Positions 1 through 8,445 of a DNA stretch of 64,000 nucleotides are shown here, one piece after another (position 1 is the stretch's first letter; the number at the start of each line of letters is the position of its first letter). The position numbers and the translations under genes are program-made. The stretch covers positions 1 to 64,000 of the forward strand of contig QQUN01000079.1 in assembly GCA_008501585.1 (NCBI GenBank). The letters run 5' to 3'. Source of the DNA: Pseudomonadota bacterium (lineage in GTDB: Bacteria; Pseudomonadota; Gammaproteobacteria; Burkholderiales; Rhodocyclaceae). Below the pieces are notes generated by a model, which ran no database searches, was not told the DNA's origin, and worked only from the letters and a program-made list of their open reading frames with translations.

Positions 1-136
1 GAAATCGTAGCGAGCAGGGTCGAGTGCAAGGCGCGAGCGAGCGAACGACGAGACATATCAAATGGATAGGCGAGGCGTGAGCGAGTGAGCAACGCAGCAA
101 TCGGCACGCGCAGTAGATTTATTCACACGTTCTGAG
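1..136 (+). repeat. dispersed ~140-bp repeat, copy 1
   Basis: This stretch matches 14172-14319 nearly base for base. It runs from a shared GTAGCGAGCAGG near the left end to TTTATTCACA and TTCTGAG at the right end. The second copy carries roughly 15-20 extra bases (GCATTTGGCAACTG region). Copy 1 overlaps the 3' end of the alpha/beta hydrolase gene and supplies its last ~25 codons. No transposase is encoded, so this looks like a non-autonomous interspersed element. Confidence 0.75.
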
Positions 137-996
137 GCGGAGGCCAGAAAGGCCACCGAGCGGGCGATCACCTCCGGCGCCCGCAACACGCGGTGGTGGC
201 CGTAACCCCGGGTGGCCATCGCCTCGCTGCCTGGCCAGGCCGCGTGCAGCGTCGCCAGGTGGGAGAAGTCCACTTCCAGGTCGTCCAGATCGTGCACAAA
301 CATCGCCCGAGTGCGACCGACCGGCAAGCCCTGCAAGGCATCGATCTCGGCAATCGGCCGGTAGCGTCGTTCCAGGCGACCCCGCAAGGAATGATGGGCC
401 CGCAGCCCCAGCCCGACCCGCCGCGACAAGGTCTTGAGGTGCAGGTCGAAGTTGCCCGGCGAGCCGATCAGCACTAGCGCGTCGACCGCCAGCCCCTCGC
501 GCACCGCATGCAAGGCCCCTGCCGCCCCCATCGAATGCGCCACCACCGCCACCACATTGGGCACGGCCGCCGCGACAGTCCGCAGCCCGGCGATGAAATC
601 GGGCAAGGCACCTGCCTGCCCCTCGCTGTCGCCGTGGCCCAGTTGGTCGAACAGGGTCACCGCAAAACCGGCGCCCAGCAAGGGCGCAATCCAGCCGGCC
701 AGTTGCCCGCCATAGCCGCCCCATCCATGCACCAGCACCACCCGCGGCCGGCCCTGCTCACCAAAATGCCACAACGCCATGCGGTGACCATCCACCACGA
801 TCCGCTCCGGCTGGCCCCAGGCATTGAGCACCTCGGCAGCCCGCCCCCGCTTGCGCGGCGGACGCAGCAGCAGGGCCTCGGCCCGTCGCGCCGTCCAGCC
901 CGGAAACACGCGCGCACTGAGCGCCACCCAGCGGCGCTGGGCGGGCGTGAGCAATTCAATACGATCGGTCGTGCTATTTTTGGGCAAGTTTTTCAT
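58..996 (-). CDS. alpha/beta hydrolase family protein
   Basis: A 312-residue protein with an alpha/beta-hydrolase core. VLVHGWGGYGG gives the oxyanion-hole HG motif, VVAHSMGAAGA carries the nucleophile serine in a G/A-x-S-x-G elbow, an Asp-rich stretch (FVHDLDDLEV) offers the acid, and GYGHHRVL near the C-terminus gives the catalytic His. A purine-rich GAGAGG lies about 6 bases before the ATG. The gene lies 37 bp downstream of a tetR-family gene on the same strand and is probably controlled by it. The last ~25 residues are read from a dispersed repeat, so the native C-terminus has probably been replaced. Substrate is unknown; a small ester or lactone is a guess from the family. Confidence 0.8.
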   Translation of the reverse strand: MKNLPKNSTTDRIELLTPAQRRWVALSARVFPGWTARRAEALLLRPPRKRGRAAEVLNAWGQPERIVVDGHRMALWHFGEQGRPRVVLVHGWGGYGGQLAGWIAPLLGAGFAVTLFDQLGHGDSEGQAGALPDFIAGLRTVAAAVPNVVAVVAHSMGAAGALHAVREGLAVDALVLIGSPGNFDLHLKTLSRRVGLGLRAHHSLRGRLERRYRPIAEIDALQGLPVGRTRAMFVHDLDDLEVDFSHLATLHAAWPGSEAMATRGYGHHRVLRAPEVIARSVAFLASASERVNKSTARADCCVAHSLTPRLSI

Positions 997-1033
997 GATG
1001 CCTCTCTCTGTCGAAGAACCGGCGCCAGCGGCG

Positions 1034-1639
1034 TCAGTGGGTTGCCGGGCTCACCCGGCTGCGTGCGATCAGTTCGCTGAAGCTGCGCTGCGCCATGGCG
1101 CGGGTGCTCACATCGCCGAGCAGGCGACGCCGGTAGTAGGTGACGAAGACGATGCCGAGCATGTCGAACACGAACTGCGCCAGATCGAGATCGGCGCGGA
1201 ACTCGCCCTCCGCCACCGCCAGGCTCACCGTGCGGGTCAGCTCCCGCTCCAGTTGCCGGTAGTGTGCGATGACCACATCCCGCACCGGCCCCGGTTTGTC
1301 ATCGAACTCCAGCGCGGCCGACTGCAGCGGACACCCGCCGCCCCAGCCCCCCCGGTCCACCCAGGTCAGCCAGTTGCCGAGCAAGGCCTCGAGCCGCAGC
1401 ACGCCGCGCGGCGCCTTGAGCGCCGGCAGGAAGACCAGTTCGGTAAAGCGCGCGGCCGCCGCCTCGATGGCGGCGATCTGCAGATCCTCGCGCGAGCCGA
1501 AGTGGGCGAACAGCCCGCTCTTGGACATCCCCACCCGGTCGGCCAGCGCCCCGATCGACAGCGACTCGAAGCCTGCTTCGCAGGCCATGGCCACTGCCGC
1601 ATCGAGAATGGTCTGCCGGGTGCGTTCGCCTTTGCTCAT
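1034..1639 (-). CDS. TetR family transcriptional regulator
   Basis: A 201-residue protein. Residues 5-50 form a typical TetR helix-turn-helix (RQTILDAAVAMA, then LADRVGMSKSGLFAHFGSREDL). The rest is a helical ligand-binding and dimerisation domain. It probably represses itself and the downstream hydrolase gene. A TATAAT -10 box and a palindromic ACGATCGT lie directly before its ATG. The ligand cannot be read from the sequence. The N-terminal domain makes the family call firm. Confidence 0.9.
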   Translation of the reverse strand: MSKGERTRQTILDAAVAMACEAGFESLSIGALADRVGMSKSGLFAHFGSREDLQIAAIEAAAARFTELVFLPALKAPRGVLRLEALLGNWLTWVDRGGWGGGCPLQSAALEFDDKPGPVRDVVIAHYRQLERELTRTVSLAVAEGEFRADLDLAQFVFDMLGIVFVTYYRRRLLGDVSTRAMAQRSFSELIARSRVSPATH

Positions 1640-1647
1640 GAGATCAG

Positions 1648-1676
1648 ATTATAGAACGATCGTGCTTTTATCAAGC
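1648..1676 (-). promoter_or_regulatory. tetR-gene promoter with overlapping palindromic operator
   Basis: On the minus strand there is an exact TATAAT at 1653-1648, with TTGATA about 15 bases upstream. The palindrome ACGATCGT at 1656-1663 lies in the spacer. The ATG at 1639 starts only about 9 bases after the -10 box, so the transcript would be leaderless or nearly so. An operator inside the spacer is the usual arrangement for TetR autorepression. A related GACCGATCGT lies within the first codons of the downstream hydrolase gene. Confidence 0.6.
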
Positions 1677-1680
1677 CCGT

Positions 1681-2964
1681 TCATCCGGCCATGCCGGCGA
1701 ACACGCGGTCGGCGGCGGCCACCGTGGCGGCAATGTCCGCCTCGGTGTGGGCTGCCGAGACGAAGCCGGCCTCGAAGGCCGAGGGCGCAAAGTAGTGGCC
1801 GGCATCGAGCATGGCATGGAAGAACTGGTTGAAACGGTTGCGATCCGAGGCCATCACGTCGGCGAAGGACTGCGGCAGCGCCTCGGCAAAATAGAGGCCG
1901 AACATGCCGCCGAAGGACTGCGCGCAGAAGGTGATGCCATGGCGCTGGGCGGCTGCCTGCAGGCCGTCGACCAGCTGTGCGGTGCGCGCCTCGAGTCCCT
2001 CGTAGAAGCCCGGCGCCTGGATCAGCTTGAGCGAGGCCAGCCCCGCCGCCACCGCCACCGGGCTACCCGACAGGGTGCCGGCCTGGTAGACCGAACCCAG
2101 CGGCGCGATCTTTTCCATGATGTCGCGACGGCCGCCAAAGGCGCCCACCGGCATGCCGCCACCGATGACCTTGCCCAGCGTGGTCAGGTCCGGCGTGATG
2201 CCGACCACACCCTGCACGCCACGCGGCCCGACGCGGAAACCGGTCATCACCTCGTCGAAGATCAGCACCGCGCCATGCGCCGTACACAGCTGACGCAGCA
2301 GGTGCAGGAAGCGGTCGCTCGGGCGGATCAGGTTCATGTTGCCGGCAAAGGGCTCGACGATCACCGCGGCGATGCTGTCGCCCTTGGCGCGGAAGGTTTC
2401 TTCCAGTTGCTCGGGGTCGTTGTAGTCGAGCACCAGGGTGTGCTTGGCGAAGTCCTCGGGCACGCCGCCGGAGGACGGGTTGCCAAAGGTCAGCAGGCCG
2501 GAGCCGGCCTTGACCAGCAGGCAGTCGGCATGGCCGTGGTAGCAGCCTTCGAACTTGATGATGGTGTCGCGACCGGTGAAGCCGCGCGCCAGGCGGATGG
2601 CGCTCATCGTCGCCTCGGTGCCGGAGCTGACCAGGCGCACCATGTCGAGGCTGGGCAGGTGGGCGCACAGCTGTTCGGCGATTTCCACTTCCGCCTCGGT
2701 CGGCGCGCCGAAGGACAAGCCCTTGAGCGCCGCCTCTCGCACGGCCTCGACGATGGCCGGATGGGCATGGCCGGCAATGGCCGGGCCCCAGGAGCCGACA
2801 TAGTCGACATAGGCCGCACCGTCGGCGTCCCACATGCGGGCGCCTTCGGCCCGGGCGATGAAGCGCGGGAAGCCGCCCACCGAGCCAAAGGCCCGCACCG
2901 GGGAATTGACGCCGCCGGGAATGACGGCCTGGGCACGGCTGAACAAGGTTTCGTTTCGACTCAT
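1681..2964 (-). CDS. hemL: glutamate-1-semialdehyde 2,1-aminomutase
   Basis: A 427-residue class III PLP aminotransferase that converts glutamate-1-semialdehyde to 5-aminolevulinate in the C5 route to haem. Visible signatures are the N-terminal [20 protein letters not shown], the substrate-loop [28 protein letters not shown], and the PLP lysine in [18 protein letters not shown]. Length and ends match the family. It lies on the same strand as thiE and thiD upstream, the order rubredoxin-thiD-thiE-hemL, with a 42-bp gap to thiE. Confidence 0.97.
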   Translation of the reverse strand: MSRNETLFSRAQAVIPGGVNSPVRAFGSVGGFPRFIARAEGARMWDADGAAYVDYVGSWGPAIAGHAHPAIVEAVREAALKGLSFGAPTEAEVEIAEQLCAHLPSLDMVRLVSSGTEATMSAIRLARGFTGRDTIIKFEGCYHGHADCLLVKAGSGLLTFGNPSSGGVPEDFAKHTLVLDYNDPEQLEETFRAKGDSIAAVIVEPFAGNMNLIRPSDRFLHLLRQLCTAHGAVLIFDEVMTGFRVGPRGVQGVVGITPDLTTLGKVIGGGMPVGAFGGRRDIMEKIAPLGSVYQAGTLSGSPVAVAAGLASLKLIQAPGFYEGLEARTAQLVDGLQAAAQRHGITFCAQSFGGMFGLYFAEALPQSFADVMASDRNRFNQFFHAMLDAGHYFAPSAFEAGFVSAAHTEADIAATVAAADRVFAGMAG

Positions 2965-3006
2965 GGATTCTTCCTGATAGGTTGTTCGTGAGACCGCACC
3001 ATGCGG

Positions 3007-3657
3007 TCAGGCCTGTTCGGACGGCGCGCTGTCGAACATCGCGCGATACGCCGCCGCACGCGCGGCCACATCGGCCGCCATGAAAACATCACTGATCACC
3101 GCGAGCAAGTCGGCACCGGCCGCCACCAGCGGTGGCGCGTTGTCGAGCGTAATGCCGCCGATCGCGGCAATGGGCACGCCGCAGCGCGCGCGCGCCTCGG
3201 CCAGCACGGCCGGCGTGGCCACCACCGCCTGCGGTTTGCTCGGCGACGGATACATGGCGCCGAACGCCACGTAGTCAGCGCCAAGGGCCACGGCCGATTC
3301 GGCACGCGCCACATCGTTGTAGCAGGTCACGCCGAGGATGCGGTCCGGCCCGAGCCGCGCCCGCGCGACATCCAGGGCGCCATCGTCACGGCCCAGATGC
3401 ACGCCATCGGCCCCGACCTGCAAGGCCAGTTCGAGGTCGTCGTTGATGATCAACGGCACCCCGGCGGCATCGCACAGCGCCCGCAGGCGCATTGCTTCGG
3501 CCCGGCGCAGCGCGGCATCGGACGACTTGCTGCGGTACTGCAGCAGGACCGGCCGCGCGCTCAGCGCCGCCTCGGCAGCGGCGAACAAGCGTTCGCTGTC
3601 GGTCCATTCGGGCGTAGCCAGATACAGCCCGCGCCATGGGTGTGCCGTACGCCTCAT
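3007..3657 (-). CDS. thiE: thiamine phosphate synthase
   Basis: A 216-residue TIM-barrel enzyme that joins HMP-pyrophosphate and the thiazole phosphate to make thiamine phosphate. Visible features are LLQYRSKSS (the pyrophosphate-binding QxR-K segment), LIINDDLELALQVGADGVHLGRDD, GVTCYN, VAFGAMYPSPSKP and IAAIGGITLDN. Its ATG overlaps the thiD stop by 4 bp, so the two pathway genes are translationally coupled. The C-terminal ~15 residues are divergent. Confidence 0.95.
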   Translation of the reverse strand: MRRTAHPWRGLYLATPEWTDSERLFAAAEAALSARPVLLQYRSKSSDAALRRAEAMRLRALCDAAGVPLIINDDLELALQVGADGVHLGRDDGALDVARARLGPDRILGVTCYNDVARAESAVALGADYVAFGAMYPSPSKPQAVVATPAVLAEARARCGVPIAAIGGITLDNAPPLVAAGADLLAVISDVFMAADVAARAAAYRAMFDSAPSEQA

Positions 3658-4448
3658 GCGCCCGCCCCCCGGTCAGCCACCGCCGTGCCCATGCCCAGGC
3701 GAAGCGCGCGGGCCTCGGCCTGGTGAGCGAAGTGCAGCGCCGCGGGCACCGACGCCACCACCGCCCCACCGCCGGCCAGCGCGGCAGCCAGCGCCGCGGC
3801 GACCGAACTCGACAGGCCGAGCACCGGCTGCGGCGCACGGGCAAACGCATCGCGACGCAGCACGCCATCGCGGCCATGGAGCAGGTGCACCACCTGCCCG
3901 CCCGCGGGCGCACCCAACACCAGCACATGCTCCACCCCCGTTGCGCACAGGGCAGCGCCCAGGTCTTCCACCCGCAGCGTGGACTCGTCGCCGTCAAAGC
4001 TGGCCGCCACCAGGCGCCGGCACACGCCGGCATCGGCCACCAGCGCGACTGCCTGCGGCAGCAGCAGCTCGACCGCAGCCGCCAACGGCGAATCATCGGC
4101 GTCGTCCTCGTGCAGCATCACCGACGGCGCCTCGAGCACCAGCGGCACCTCGCCATAGTCGGCGGCCAGCGCCGCCAGCGCGGCCGTCAGCCCGACCGAG
4201 CCCGGCACGCTCAGCTTGATCGCGGCAACCGGCACATCTTCGAGGATCATGCGCGCCTGATCGACGACCAGTTCGGGGTCGAGGGCCACGCGGCTGTCGA
4301 AATGGGTGGTGTCGCGCAGACAGATTTCGGAAACGACGCTCAGCGGATAGGCACCGTGGCGCGCAACCGACAACACGTCGGCCGCCACCCCGGAAGCGGA
4401 GGTCGGGTCGGCAGGGCCGATGACAAGCACAGCAGGAACATGACGCAT
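3654..4448 (-). CDS. thiD: hydroxymethylpyrimidine (phosphate) kinase
   Basis: A 264-residue ribokinase-fold kinase that makes HMP-pyrophosphate for ThiE. It starts MRHVPAVLVIGPADPTSASG, where the family has GxDPSGGAG, then AIKLSVPGSVGLTAALA and a C-terminal LSSSVAAALAAALAGG anion hole in place of the usual GTGCTLS. The motifs are looser than in E. coli ThiD, and the start region matches a separate beta-proteobacterial ThiD-like branch. I chose the ATG at 4448 because GGGAGAA lies 7 bases upstream; the frame stays open further upstream but would run into the divergent rubredoxin gene. Confidence 0.82.
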   Translation of the reverse strand: MRHVPAVLVIGPADPTSASGVAADVLSVARHGAYPLSVVSEICLRDTTHFDSRVALDPELVVDQARMILEDVPVAAIKLSVPGSVGLTAALAALAADYGEVPLVLEAPSVMLHEDDADDSPLAAAVELLLPQAVALVADAGVCRRLVAASFDGDESTLRVEDLGAALCATGVEHVLVLGAPAGGQVVHLLHGRDGVLRRDAFARAPQPVLGLSSSVAAALAAALAGGGAVVASVPAALHFAHQAEARALRLGMGTAVADRGAGA

Positions 4449-4659
4449 CAATTTCTCCCGCCTCGGACCGGGCGGACCGCCGCGCACTGGCATGCACGGC
4501 AAAATACGGTAAGATGCCGCAGATTTTAGCACTCCGCGCCACAGGACACCCGCCTTCGCGCAAGCGTGGCCGGAACGGCATCTCACGAAAAACAGGCCTG
4601 CCCGGCTGGCGCCTCGTCGTCGCCGCGAGGTCACGACGCCAAGGCCAACGACAACGTCA

Positions 4660-4839
4660 ATGCCCGAGACTGAATTCAAGACCTATATGTGCCTGATCTG
4701 CGGCTTCATCTACGATGAAGCGGCCGGCCTCCCCGACGAAGGCATCGCCCCCGGAACACGCTGGGAAGACATTCCGCCGAACTGGACATGTCCCGAGTGC
4801 GAGGCACGCAAGGAAGATTTCGAAATGGTCGAAATCTGA
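4660..4839 (+). CDS. rubA: rubredoxin
   Basis: A 59-residue one-iron electron-transfer protein. The two cysteine pairs that hold the FeS4 centre are present: [12 protein letters not shown] and [13 protein letters not shown]. The Gly-Thr-Trp-Asp/Glu core of the family ([10 protein letters not shown]) is intact. It is divergent from thiD and about 100 bp before pilG. This is a different gene from the hydrogenase-associated rubredoxin at 62.3 kb, which has an N-terminal extension. Partner proteins cannot be read from the context. Confidence 0.93.
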   Translation: MPETEFKTYMCLICGFIYDEAAGLPDEGIAPGTRWEDIPPNWTCPECEARKEDFEMVEI

Positions 4840-4937
4840 ATTGCCCTAAAGATGCAAAATGCTTGTCCGATAGTGATAGACGACGAGGCTTCGCGCAGCG
4901 CCGCCTTTCCTGGCGCAAACCGATACGCAGGGTGACT

Positions 4938-5333
4938 ATGGTTGATCTGACCGGACTGAAAGTCATGGTGATTGATGACAGCAACACCATTCGACGCAGC
5001 GCAGAGATCTTTCTGGCGCAGGCGGGCTGCCAGGTGGTGCTCGCCGAAGACGGCTTCGACGCCCTCGCCAAGATCGCCGACCACCGGCCCGATGTCATTT
5101 TCGTCGACATCATGATGCCGCGCCTCGACGGCTACCAGACCTGCGCCCTGATCAAGAAAAACGCCAAGCTGACCAAAACGCCGGTCGTCATGCTCTCCTC
5201 CAAGGACGGCCTGTTCGACCGCGCGCGCGGTCGCATGGTCGGGTCCGACGAATACCTGACCAAACCGTTCACCAAAGACAGCCTGCTGCGGGCCGTCGCC
5301 ACCCACGGCGCCGCCCCTCAATCCACCGAGTGA
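4938..5333 (+). CDS. pilG: twitching motility response regulator PilG
   Basis: A 131-residue single-domain CheY-like receiver. It has the acidic pair in VMVIDDSNTIRR, the phospho-acceptor D57 in VIFVDIMMPRLDGYQ, the Ser/Thr in VVMLSSKDGLFDRARG and the Lys in YLTKPF. Length and sequence fit PilG, which acts on the extension side of type IV pili through the Chp system. The ATG at 4938 is preferred over a longer frame that overlaps rubredoxin. It is the first gene of pilG-H-I-J-chpA. Confidence 0.93.
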   Translation: MVDLTGLKVMVIDDSNTIRRSAEIFLAQAGCQVVLAEDGFDALAKIADHRPDVIFVDIMMPRLDGYQTCALIKKNAKLTKTPVVMLSSKDGLFDRARGRMVGSDEYLTKPFTKDSLLRAVATHGAAPQSTE

Positions 5334-5344
5334 GTTGAATTTCC

Positions 5345-5710
5345 ATGCCGATCAAGAAGATTCTCATTGTCGACGACTCCCCGACCGAGCGTTATGCCCT
5401 GAGCGAGGCGCTGACCAAGAATGGTTACCAGGTCATTACCGCCGAATCCGGCGAGGAAGGCATTGCCAAAAGCAAGAGCGAGCTGCCCGACCTCATCCTG
5501 ATGGATGTCGTCATGCCCGGTCTCAACGGCTACCAGGCCACGCGCACCATCTCGCGCGACGAAGCCACGCGGGCCATCCCGGTGATCATCTGCACCACCA
5601 AGGGGCAAGAGACCGACAAGATCTGGGGCATGCGCCAGGGCGCCTACGACTACCTGGTCAAGCCCATCGACCACACCGAACTGCTCGCCCGCATCCGGGC
5701 CATCGGCTGA
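5345..5710 (+). CDS. pilH: twitching motility response regulator PilH
   Basis: A 121-residue receiver domain, 11 bp after pilG. It shows ILIVDDSPTERYAL, the phospho-acceptor D54 in LILMDVVMPGLNGYQ, ICTTKGQETDKIWG and YLVKPID. The QETDK insertion after the conserved Thr is characteristic of PilH. In the known Pseudomonas system PilH opposes PilG, favouring pilus retraction or acting as a phosphate sink; that role is carried over from the family. Confidence 0.94.
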   Translation: MPIKKILIVDDSPTERYALSEALTKNGYQVITAESGEEGIAKSKSELPDLILMDVVMPGLNGYQATRTISRDEATRAIPVIICTTKGQETDKIWGMRQGAYDYLVKPIDHTELLARIRAIG

Positions 5711-5720
5711 GTCGCCCCGC

Positions 5721-6233
5721 ATGGCCAAGCGCATCAGTCTCAGGGAATTCCAGGAAAGCCTGGTCCGCCGGCTGGCCGACGCGCAGTCGGCCCCGCGGCG
5801 CGACCTGCTCGGCCTGACCGCCGGCGGCGACCAGTGGCTGGTCGATCTGGGTGATGCGGGCGAGATCCTGCCCGTCCCCGCGCTGGCCACCGTCCCCCTG
5901 GCCAGGCCCTGGTTTCGTGGGCTGGCCAACGTACGCGGCACGCTGTTCGGCGTGATCGACCTGGCGGCCTTCTGCGGCGGCGCACTCACGCCACTGACCG
6001 GCAGCGCACGACTGGTGCTGGTCGGCGCGCGCCACGGCGCCAACTGCGCCCTGCTGGTGGGCAGCACCGTCGGCCTGCGCAGCCCGGAAGACTTCGAACC
6101 GGACGACACCGGCCCATCGCCGCTCGCCTGGATTCCCCGGCAAGTACGCGACCTGCACGGCCGCCGCTGGAAGCACATCGACGTCCCCCGCCTGCTCGCG
6201 GACACCACCTTCCTCGAGGCCGGTATCGTTTGA
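5721..6233 (+). CDS. pilI: CheW-like scaffold PilI
   Basis: A 170-residue CheW-domain protein that couples the chemoreceptor PilJ to the kinase ChpA. Residues ~30-165 form the CheW beta-barrel (FRGLANVRGTLFGVIDLAAFCGG is the best-conserved part). The N-terminus (ISLREFQESLVRRLADAQ) is PilI-like. It sits between pilH and pilJ, with gaps of 10 and 45 bp. Confidence 0.92.
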   Translation: MAKRISLREFQESLVRRLADAQSAPRRDLLGLTAGGDQWLVDLGDAGEILPVPALATVPLARPWFRGLANVRGTLFGVIDLAAFCGGALTPLTGSARLVLVGARHGANCALLVGSTVGLRSPEDFEPDDTGPSPLAWIPRQVRDLHGRRWKHIDVPRLLADTTFLEAGIV

Positions 6234-6278
6234 CCCGCCCCTCCTTCTGACCTCGCCCATCCACACGGAGCGAACGCC

Positions 6279-8414
6279 ATGGCATCAACATCCACCGCAT
6301 CCCTGCAAGGCGCCACCGCCCAGGACCCGACCATCATGGAGTCCGAAGCGGCAGCAAAAGCCGGCAAGAAGCCGGCAGCGCGCCCGGGGCTGTCATTTCT
6401 CGGCAAGCGCCCGATCGCCGACCAGCTGCGCCTGCTCGGGGTTGTGCTGTTCATCCTGGTCCTCGCCCTCGGCGTCCTGATCTACCAGCAGACCCGGCAG
6501 GCGGCCAACGCCACCTCCTACCTGTTCGCGGCCGGTGAAATGCGCACCCTGTCGGAACAGACCGCCAAGTCCGGCCAGCTCTCCCTGCAGGGCGACACCG
6601 CCGCCTTTACCGAACTGCGCAACGGCCGGGCGGAATTCGACCGCGTGCTCGCTGCGGTGACCAGCGGCGGCCAGGTCAACCTCGCGGTCGCCGACAGCGC
6701 CGTGCCGGCCAGCCCCGCCGCCTTCGCTGCGCCGCTGGAAAACCTCGCCGCCTCCTGGGCCAAGACCGACAAGGACACCCAGCTCCTGCTCGCCCAGGAA
6801 AAGAACCTCACCACGCTCAGTACCTCGGTGGAAACCATTAACGAGAAGAACGCCCTGCTGCTCGACATCACCGAACAGGTCGCGGCGCTCAAGCTGCAAG
6901 GCGGCGCCAGCGCCCGCGAGATCGCCACCGCCAACCGCCTCGTGATGCTCACCCAGCGGATCGCCAAGAACGCCAACGCGCTGCTCGTGGCCGACGCCAT
7001 CGACCCGGAAGTGGCCTTCCTGCTCGGCAAGGACACCAACTCCTTCCGCGAGATCCTCGGCCAGCTCAAGGACATGACGCCCGACGCCACCACGCAGGGC
7101 AAGCTCGGCGAGCTGGAAACCATCGCCAACGAAAGTCTGGCCGCCGTCTCGGGCATTCTGGGCAACATCCAGTACCTCGTGCAGGCCAAGCAGGCCGGCC
7201 GCCGCATCATCGACAACGCCCGCCCGCTGTCCGACCAGGCCAGCCAGCTGGCCGCGGCCTACGCCAACTACTACGGCGGCTTCGGCACCCTGCCGCTGGC
7301 CATCGCCGTGATCGGCGCGCTGGCCGTGCTGACCCTGATCGCCATGGTCAAGATGTACCGCGACGACCTCGCCGCGCGCCGGGTCGAAGCCGAAGGGCAG
7401 AAGAAATCGGCCGAAGACGAACGGAACCAGACCCAGCAGGCCATTCTTCGCCTGATGAACGAAATGGGCGACCTGGCCGACGGTGACCTCACCATCCGCG
7501 CCACCGTGACCGAAGACATCACCGGCGCCATTGCCGACTCGGTGAACTACACCGTCGAGGAACTCGCCGTGCTGGTGCGCCGGATCAACGACGCCGCCGG
7601 CCGCGTGACCAGCGCCACCGAAGCCGCCCGCCGCACCTCCAACGAGCTGCTCAACGCCGCCCAGCGCCAGTCCGAAGAGCTCGAGGAAGTGGGCGAGACC
7701 GTGCAGTCGATGGCCCGCTCCATGTCCGAAGCGTCCGAACGCGCCATGCAGTCCGCCCAGGTGGCCCGTCGCTCGCTCGACTCGGCCAACAAGGGCCGGG
7801 ACGCGGTGGAGAACACCATCAAGGGCATGAACGAGATCCGCGAAAAGATCCAGGAAACCTCCAAGCGCATCAAGCGCCTGGGCGAATCGTCCCAGGAGAT
7901 TGGCGAAATCGTGGAACTGATTTCGGACATTACCGAGCAGACCAACGTGCTGGCGCTCAACGCCGCCATCCAGGCCGCCTCCGCCGGCGAAGCGGGCCGC
8001 GGCTTTACCGTGGTTGCCGAAGAAGTGCAGCGACTGGCCGAACGCTCCGCCGAAGCCACCAAGCAGATCTCGGCGATTGTGAAGACCATTCAGACCGATA
8101 CGCAGGACGCCGTCTCCGCCATGGAAACCGCCACCCGCGACGTGGTGGCCGGTGCCGCGCTGTCCGACTCCGCCGGTCAGGCCCTGGTCGAGATCCGCAG
8201 CGTGTCGTCCGAAGCCGCCTCGCTGATCGAACAGATCTCCACCGACACCCAGCGCCAGGCCGCCAGCGCCACCCGCGTGGCGGAATCCATGCGCGGCATC
8301 CAGGCCATTACCGAGCAGACCACCCGGGGCACCAAGCAAACCGCCGTATCCATCGGCGAACTGGCCGACCTGGCCGTCGAACTGAAAGGGTCCGTTTCCG
8401 GCTTCAAGGTTTGA
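6279..8414 (+). CDS. pilJ: type IV pilus methyl-accepting chemoreceptor PilJ
   Basis: A 711-residue inner-membrane chemoreceptor. A cytoplasmic N-tail of ~45 residues is followed by TM1 ([16 protein letters not shown]), a ~270-residue periplasmic helical PilJ domain, TM2 ([20 protein letters not shown], about 342-361), a HAMP segment ([24 protein letters not shown]) and a long coiled-coil signalling domain. The kinase-contact tip reads [25 protein letters not shown]. It feeds PilI and ChpA. No methyltransferase (pilK) or methylesterase (chpB) gene follows chpA here. Confidence 0.96.
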   Translation: MASTSTASLQGATAQDPTIMESEAAAKAGKKPAARPGLSFLGKRPIADQLRLLGVVLFILVLALGVLIYQQTRQAANATSYLFAAGEMRTLSEQTAKSGQLSLQGDTAAFTELRNGRAEFDRVLAAVTSGGQVNLAVADSAVPASPAAFAAPLENLAASWAKTDKDTQLLLAQEKNLTTLSTSVETINEKNALLLDITEQVAALKLQGGASAREIATANRLVMLTQRIAKNANALLVADAIDPEVAFLLGKDTNSFREILGQLKDMTPDATTQGKLGELETIANESLAAVSGILGNIQYLVQAKQAGRRIIDNARPLSDQASQLAAAYANYYGGFGTLPLAIAVIGALAVLTLIAMVKMYRDDLAARRVEAEGQKKSAEDERNQTQQAILRLMNEMGDLADGDLTIRATVTEDITGAIADSVNYTVEELAVLVRRINDAAGRVTSATEAARRTSNELLNAAQRQSEELEEVGETVQSMARSMSEASERAMQSAQVARRSLDSANKGRDAVENTIKGMNEIREKIQETSKRIKRLGESSQEIGEIVELISDITEQTNVLALNAAIQAASAGEAGRGFTVVAEEVQRLAERSAEATKQISAIVKTIQTDTQDAVSAMETATRDVVAGAALSDSAGQALVEIRSVSSEAASLIEQISTDTQRQAASATRVAESMRGIQAITEQTTRGTKQTAVSIGELADLAVELKGSVSGFKV

Positions 8415-8445
8415 TCCGGAGCGCCCGCGCCACGAGGCAGCATTC

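Noticed and set aside
4449-4679. Longer N-terminus of ThiD
   Set aside because: It would overlap the divergent rubredoxin gene; ATG 4448 has a good Shine-Dalgarno and fits the family start.
4816-4836. Inverted repeat GATTTCG/CGAAATC at the rubredoxin end as a terminator
   Set aside because: It lies inside the coding sequence, is A/T-rich with a 7-base loop and has no T-run.
4788-4937. Longer N-terminus of PilG
   Set aside because: The extra 50 codons overlap rubredoxin and are not PilG-like; ATG 4938 gives the standard protein.
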